Source: an uncultured Clostridia bacterium (GTDB lineage: Bacteria; Bacillota; Clostridia; Lachnospirales; Lachnospiraceae). Taken from it: 10,179 nucleotides of DNA. The position numbers and the translations under genes are program-made. Where the stretch lies: assembly GCA_946614685.1 (NCBI GenBank), contig CAMOHF010000018.1, positions 1 to 10,179 of the forward strand, given 5' to 3'. Below, in pieces: positions 7,262 through 10,179 of this stretch. The notes beneath the pieces were generated by a model. The model was not told the origin of the DNA. It ran no database searches and was given only the letters and a program-made list of their open reading frames with translations. Position 1 is the first letter of the stretch. Each line of letters starts with the position of its first letter.

Positions 7262-7954
7262 TTAGTTTCCGTTGTACTGAGAACCGATCGGTGTAACAAA
7301 TGCTCCGTCAAGGCCGACGCGCTTTGCAAATTCTTTCGCCGTAGCTTCATCTTTTGAATGACCACCGGTTCTTATGGTATTGGATGCACTAGCACCCAGG
7401 AACAATTCGCCCGAGTTTGCAACATACACATCAATCTGGTAAGTATTCCATGTCGTTCTGGCCTTTACGCACAGTTTGTTATGGAAAACATACTCACCGA
7501 TGTTGGACTTTCTGATATAATCCTCGTCCGGTCCGCTGGGATACCACCAGTCATCTTCGTCCTCGTTCAGTATGATCATTTTCTCGGTCTGCGGACTGAC
7601 GTGAACCAGTCCCGCGTTGATCATTGCGACCGTCGTACTCGGATCCGAGCATCTGATCTCTGTCCTGTCGATGTATACCCAGCCTCTCTTATAGGTCTCG
7701 GACTCACCGGTATCCGGATCGGTATATGTCACAGGCCTACCGTGAAAGTCAGCCGGATAGTTGTGTGCACATACGGCATCTCTGATCAACGTAGCGTTGT
7801 AAACGTCCATTTCCTGTCTGGACTTCTCAATATATCGAATAACATTAATACCTATTGCTGCTGCCAAAATCAGCAGGATCGTGATTACCACGATCAGCTC
7901 AAGCAATGTAAAACCCTGGTTTCCGCGCCTCTTTTCGATCTCGGATTTGTTCAT
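7262..7954 (-). CDS. Type IV pilin-like protein (prepilin with class III signal)
   Basis: Probable pilin or pseudopilin, assembled at the cell envelope by a type IV pilus or type II secretion-like machine. The start at 7954 is preferred over an upstream ATG at 7981 because GGAGG (7963-7967) sits 8 nt before it and it gives a normal 14-residue leader; the product is 230 residues. The prepilin peptidase site is NQG/FTLLEL (cut after G14), with Phe at +1 and Glu at +5 of the mature protein, followed by a hydrophobic helix to about residue 37. The rest is a soluble head with three Cys (62, 102, 162) and an acidic, aromatic patch (EDEDDWWYPSGPDEDY, 131-146). No prepilin peptidase, ATPase or platform gene is nearby, so it depends on machinery elsewhere. 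Major pilin, minor pilin or pseudopilin cannot be told apart from this sequence. Confidence 0.88.
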   Translation of the reverse strand: MNKSEIEKRRGNQGFTLLELIVVITILLILAAAIGINVIRYIEKSRQEMDVYNATLIRDAVCAHNYPADFHGRPVTYTDPDTGESETYKRGWVYIDRTEIRCSDPSTTVAMINAGLVHVSPQTEKMIILNEDEDDWWYPSGPDEDYIRKSNIGEYVFHNKLCVKARTTWNTYQIDVYVANSGELFLGASASNTIRTGGHSKDEATAKEFAKRVGLDGAFVTPIGSQYNGN

Positions 7955-7962
7955 CTCTTCCC

Positions 7963-7967
7963 CCTCC
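7963..7967 (-). promoter_or_regulatory. Ribosome binding site of the pilin-like gene
   Basis: GGAGG on the minus strand, 8 nt before the ATG at 7954. No comparable site precedes the in-frame ATG at 7981, so it selects the shorter product with a conventional prepilin leader. Confidence 0.8.
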
Positions 7968-7992
7968 GCTTGTGCAATCATCAGTTAAAATA

Positions 7993-8064
7993 TTCACAAA
8001 ACATTTTTCTTTCATTCATATTTCGTTCATATTTTGTTCACATTATATATCCGATATGTTCATA
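7993..8064 (+). promoter_or_regulatory. Five helically phased TTCAYA hexamers over the pilin promoter (PhoP-box-like array)
   Basis: Read on the plus strand the hexamers are TTCACA 7993, TTCATA 8015, TTCATA 8026, TTCACA 8037 and TTCATA 8059. The start-to-start distances are 22, 11, 11 and 22 bp, so all lie on one face of the helix. Each fits the B. subtilis PhoP consensus TT(A/C/T)A(C/T)A, whose repeats also recur about every 11 bp. The array spans the promoter spacer, the -10 box and the transcription start. Binding by an OmpR/PhoB-family response regulator, probably as a repressor, is inferred. Confidence 0.5.
8008..8040 (-). repeat. Three tandem 11-bp repeats
   Basis: On the minus strand TGAACAAAATA (8030-8040), TGAACGAAATA (8019-8029) and TGAATGAAAGA (8008-8018) follow one another without a gap. 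The first two differ at one position. They are the dense core of the phased hexamer array and lie at the predicted transcription start of the pilin-like gene. Confidence 0.75.
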
Positions 8065-8070
8065 ATTCAA
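8042..8070 (-). promoter_or_regulatory. Promoter of the pilin-like gene
   Basis: TTGAAT (8065-8070), a 17-bp spacer and TATAAT (8042-8047). Transcription should start near 8035, giving a leader of about 80 nt that contains the tandem 11-bp repeats. Confidence 0.8.
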
Positions 8071-8089
8071 GGAAATCTTAACCACTATC

Positions 8090-8111
8090 ATGCACAATCT
8101 TCATTGTGCAT
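8090..8111. repeat. 22-bp palindrome upstream of the pilin promoter (candidate operator)
   Basis: Perfect 9-bp arms ATGCACAAT (8090-8098) and ATTGTGCAT (8103-8111) around CTTC. It lies 20-41 bp upstream of the -35 box, a usual place for an activator of the pilin-like gene. No T run follows it on either strand, so it is not a terminator. The rest of 8112-8187 is AT-rich with no gene. Confidence 0.55.
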
Positions 8112-8187
8112 ATTGTATAGTATGTCAATTGCATGTCATTAATTGTGAACAAAGGTCATGATTATGCATTTTTCCGTCTGCGGGCAC

Positions 8188-8220
8188 AAAAAAAGCCGCC
8201 GGAGACGTATCTCCGGCGGC
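8188..8220 (-). terminator. Terminator of the nitroreductase gene
   Basis: A perfect 11-bp GC-rich stem (GCCGCCGGAGA at 8195-8205 with TCTCCGGCGGC at 8210-8220) and a 4-nt loop. On the minus strand it is followed by seven T (8188-8194). It begins 22 nt after the stop codon. Confidence 0.93.
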
Positions 8221-8241
8221 CGTGAATCTGCTGCACTGCCT

Positions 8242-8784
8242 CTACTTAAATGTAATTAATTCCTCAGTATCCTTACGAGGGGTAGGATCCGGTGTAAATT
8301 TCGGTACACCGATGGGTATTAAAGCTACAACCTTTTGACCTTCCGGAAGTGACAGAACCTCTGCGACCTTATCCTCATCAAATACACCCTGGATGCAGGT
8401 TCCGAAACCTTGTTCATGTGCGACCAGGCAAAAGGTCTGCGCCGCGATGCCAGCATCGAACATCTCCCAACCGTCTTTCTTACTTGTGGAGAAGCTTCCG
8501 TCTTTCTCGTAGCCACAGATGCCCGTCACCTGCGATAAAACCACCAGACCACTGCAGCTTGCAAGCGTCTTGGCATTGTATTCAAAGCCAAGGAGCCCTT
8601 CCGCGGCAATCCTGTCGATCAAACCCCTATCCTGAACCAGAATATAACGAATCGTTTGTGTATTCTTCCAGGTGGGAGCCATCTTTGCTACGTCCACGAT
8701 CTTTGTAAACTGTTCCTTCGTAATCGCTTCATCCGTAAATCTTCTGACGCTTCTTCTGCTCTTGATACATGTAATTGCATCCAT
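8242..8784 (-). CDS. Nitroreductase-family FMN oxidoreductase
   Basis: A 180-residue member of the nitroreductase fold, which uses FMN and NAD(P)H to reduce nitro compounds, quinones or other substrates; the physiological substrate cannot be predicted. The FMN phosphate-binding motif SRRSVRRF is at residues 9-16 and the second FMN segment APTWKNTQT at 36-44, with N41 and Q43 in the usual places. DAGIAAQTFCLVAHEQGFGTC (110-130) is the conserved helix and strand, and VVALIPIGVP (152-161) the closing strand. The length matches the short subgroup of the family. The start is supported by AAGGAG (8795-8800), 10 nt upstream. It is a single-gene unit, divergent from rnpB with about 64 nt between the ATG and the rnpB start. 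I could not find a convincing promoter for it in that gap. Confidence 0.92.
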   Translation of the reverse strand: MDAITCIKSRRSVRRFTDEAITKEQFTKIVDVAKMAPTWKNTQTIRYILVQDRGLIDRIAAEGLLGFEYNAKTLASCSGLVVLSQVTGICGYEKDGSFSTSKKDGWEMFDAGIAAQTFCLVAHEQGFGTCIQGVFDEDKVAEVLSLPEGQKVVALIPIGVPKFTPDPTPRKDTEELITFK

Positions 8785-8813
8785 GTGTAAAATTCTCCTT
8801 ATGATTTGGTCTC

Positions 8814-8842
8814 TTGAAAGTATGTGTAAATTATGGTACGCT
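8814..8842 (+). promoter_or_regulatory. rnpB promoter
   Basis: TTGAAA (8814-8819), a 17-bp spacer and TACGCT (8837-8842), with an extended -10 TGG before it. The predicted start near 8849 is 3 nt before helix P1 of the RNA, which supports the assignment. Confidence 0.75.
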
Positions 8843-8848
8843 AGGTTC

Positions 8849-9196
8849 TGCGTAAGTCAGACAAGTGGTTGCGCCTTGCAGCTTTCGCTGCAGGTGAGGA
8901 AAGTCCGGGCTTCATAGGGCAGGATGCCGGATAACGTCCGGTGGAGGTGACTCCCAGGCCAGTGCAACAGAAATAAACCGCCAACTTCGGTTGGTAAGGG
9001 TGGAAAGGCGAGGTAAGAGCTCACCGCTGTCTTGGTAACAAGGCAGGCTCTGTAAACCCCATCCGAAGCAAGACCAAATTTGGGACGATGCAGTTGCCCG
9101 CTGGGTCCCTAGGTAGGTCGCTAGAGCCTTGTGGTAACACAAGGACCAGATAGATAACCACTCTCGACATAACCCGGCTTATCGTCTGGCTTACCG
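8849..9196 (+). ncRNA. rnpB: RNase P RNA, type A
   Basis: Catalytic RNA of RNase P, which removes 5' leaders from pre-tRNAs. Conserved parts occur in order: GAGGAAAGTCCGGGC (8896-8910), ATAGGGCAGGATGCC (8914-8928), CCAGTGCAACAGA (8959-8971), AAACCGCC (8975-8982), GGTAAGAGCTCACCG (9012-9026), GCAAGACCAAAT (9068-9079), and the 3' conserved block ending in AACCCGGCTTATCG (9171-9184). Helix P1 is GTAAGTCAGAC (8852-8862) with GTCTGGCTTAC (9184-9194), one G-U pair. The pseudoknot P6, GGGCA (8917-8921) with TGCCC (9095-9099), marks the ancestral type A fold rather than the Bacillus type B. The exact 3' end is uncertain because no clear terminator follows. Confidence 0.97.
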
Positions 9197-9199
9197 CTT

Positions 9200-9910
9200 T
9201 TAAAAAATACGGTATCTGATTCTTTGACTGTTGTTCTCATTCCAGATCATACACCTGTCGATCAGGCTGTATGACAATTGCGGATATCGCGCGATAAACT
9301 CCTGTCTTTCGGCAGGGCGATCCATCACATCTCCCACCAGCATCCTCATATCCAGGATCAGCTTTCCTCTTTGTTCTTCGGAAAGCATCCCCAGAATATA
9401 ACGGCTTCTGTCCGGCAGACGATTGTAAATCTCACGCTGCATATAAGCGATATCTATCACCCCAAGATACTCGCTGATGATATCAAACACTGCGTTCTTT
9501 TCGCAGTTCGGAATCCCCGCATGCCTTGCAACAAGCTCGCGGCAGCACTCGGTCAGATCCGGATGTTCGATGTCATAGGTCGAAAGACCGTATATATGGT
9601 AGACATCTTTCAGCATACGCAGGTGAAGCCGCTCCATGTACTGGCTGTTGTTTAAAACCATCCAGATGATGGAATTGAAATCCGCACCCACGTCACCGTA
9701 TATCAGAGAATAAGAGCTGTAAACCGCAATGGACAGCATGAAATCTTCAATGTCATTCTCACTTCCGGTAAAAAAGCAGAGAGATTTCAGTCTGGCCCCC
9801 AGGCTCTTGAAGTCATTCTCGGATAGTTCCAGATCGCTTATGATCCGCACTCGGTTCATCTGTCCCTCGAAATACTTTTGCATTTGCTGCAGGTTGATTT
9901 TGTCACTCAT
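9200..9910 (-). CDS. Hypothetical protein, 236 residues, family not recognised
   Basis: I do not recognise this protein. It is predicted soluble and largely alpha-helical, with no signal peptide, no clear membrane segment and no nucleotide-binding or metal motif that I can see. Features are an N-terminal basic/amphipathic stretch (1-45), a moderately hydrophobic segment around 57-87 (SIAVYSSYSLIYG and SIIWMVLNN), four Cys (45, 122, 123, 136) and a late Cys220, and a basic C-terminus (QRIRYRIF). The gene is well supported: AGGAGGAGG lies 5-13 nt before the ATG, a good promoter lies upstream, and its codon use resembles its neighbours. It converges on rnpB, ending 4 nt from it. No terminator is visible after its stop, so its transcript may run antisense through rnpB. 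Confidence 0.8.
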   Translation of the reverse strand: MSDKINLQQMQKYFEGQMNRVRIISDLELSENDFKSLGARLKSLCFFTGSENDIEDFMLSIAVYSSYSLIYGDVGADFNSIIWMVLNNSQYMERLHLRMLKDVYHIYGLSTYDIEHPDLTECCRELVARHAGIPNCEKNAVFDIISEYLGVIDIAYMQREIYNRLPDRSRYILGMLSEEQRGKLILDMRMLVGDVMDRPAERQEFIARYPQLSYSLIDRCMIWNENNSQRIRYRIF

Positions 9911-9994
9911 AGGCCCTCCTCCTTTCGCCTACTTCCGTTGTGTGTGACAAAATGAAGACAAATTCCCCAATTTGCCGTATGAAATTGTAAGATA

Positions 9995-10023
9995 ATTATA
10001 ATATAGATGACATTTTTTGTCAC
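9995..10023 (-). promoter_or_regulatory. Promoter of the 236-residue hypothetical gene, with palindrome at the -35
   Basis: GTGACA (10018-10023), a 17-bp spacer and TATAAT (9995-10000). A perfect palindrome, TGACA-N5-TGTCA (10008-10022), overlaps the -35 box and the spacer and could be a repressor site. Transcription should start near 9988, leaving a leader of about 78 nt. Confidence 0.75.
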
Positions 10024-10032
10024 TATAATCAC

Positions 10033-10069
10033 AAAAAAAGACGAAAGCATTTCGCATTTTCGTCTTTTT
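10033..10069. terminator. Terminator after the HAD-family gene, potentially bidirectional
   Basis: A 12-bp stem (10035-10046 with 10058-10069) containing GACGAAA/TTTCGTC, with an 11-nt loop, flanked by A and T runs. On the minus strand it is followed by seven T and starts 9 nt after the stop codon at 10079. Confidence 0.85.
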
Positions 10070-10078
10070 GCACAATTT

Positions 10079-10179
10079 CTAATCGATTTTGATGTCTAGT
10101 TTTTTGAGTTCCCCAATCAGGTTATCATAACCGGTGAACAAAATCCCCTTCATCCCGAGGCTTGTCGCCGCTTCCACGT
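10079..10179 (-). CDS. HAD-superfamily hydrolase, C-terminal 32 residues (5' part outside window)
   Basis: The frame enters from the right edge (first complete codon at 10177) and ends at TAG (10079-10081). The residues VEAATSLGMKGILFTGYDNL, followed by IGELKKLDIKID, match the typical end of haloacid dehalogenase-like phosphatases (subfamily I), where the segment (N)VEAAxxLGMxGI follows motif IV and the last helix comes after a FTxYxxL turn. The catalytic aspartates lie outside the window, so the substrate and exact subfamily are unknown. Its own terminator follows directly. Confidence 0.75.
   Translation of the reverse strand, partial: VEAATSLGMKGILFTGYDNLIGELKKLDIKID

Noticed and set aside
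8008..8040. CRISPR-like or mobile-element repeats
   Set aside because: Units are 11 bp, contiguous and without spacers, and sit on a promoter; this fits a regulator site, not an array or an insertion end.
7358..8065. Open frame of 235 codons on the plus strand across the pilin gene
   Set aside because: The opposite strand has a textbook prepilin signal, ribosome binding site, promoter and terminator; this frame runs through the control region.
8124..8129. Consensus TTGACA on the minus strand as a second pilin promoter
   Set aside because: No acceptable -10 box occurs 16-18 bp downstream; the palindrome occupies that place.
8819..8835. CATAAT or CATACT as the nitroreductase -10 box
   Set aside because: No -35 resembling TTGACA at 16-18 bp for either, so no promoter is annotated.
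8912..9142. Open frame of 76 codons on the minus strand
   Set aside because: It lies within the RNase P RNA gene, which explains the sequence fully.

Overview
The window looks like chromosomal DNA of a clostridial Firmicute, most likely Lachnospiraceae-like. The evidence is a type A RNase P RNA, AGGAGG-type ribosome binding sites, sigma-A promoters with 17-bp spacers, a ClpC-type ATPase, and a soluble sugar-sensor/GGDEF protein of a kind common in that group. The lineage is an inference. I see no phage, insertion sequence, CRISPR array, tRNA or rRNA.

Layout. Positions 1-3868 (minus strand) hold a purine operon read purM-purN-purD, followed 5 nt later by a clpC-like gene that runs off the left edge. 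PurD, PurN and PurM catalyse steps 2, 3 and 5 of de novo IMP synthesis; the step 4 enzyme is not here. Positions 3869-4060 are a divergent regulatory region with two good promoters, whose spacers carry copies of the same 15-mer as an inverted repeat. Positions 4061-6388 (plus) encode a 775-residue cytoplasmic protein: a LacI-type ligand-binding domain without a DNA-binding domain, an uncharacterised helical middle, a GAF-like region, and a GGDEF domain with an altered signature (DGDEF). It converges on a coiled-coil protein (6423-7109, minus) and shares a bidirectional terminator with it.

Positions 7205-8111 hold a solitary type IV pilin-like gene (minus). It has a directional terminator and an elaborate control region: a strong promoter, five helically phased TTCAYA hexamers resembling PhoP boxes, and an upstream 9-bp-arm palindrome. 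A nitroreductase gene (8242-8784, minus) lies divergent to rnpB (8849-9196, plus). rnpB converges almost end to end on an unrecognised 236-residue gene (9200-9910, minus). The right edge holds a terminator and the last 32 codons of a HAD-family hydrolase (minus).

The genes do not form one obvious system. The points most worth following are the shared operator-like 15-mer linking the purine operon to the sensor/GGDEF gene, the phased hexamer array over the orphan pilin promoter, and the coupling of a Clp ATPase to purine synthesis.
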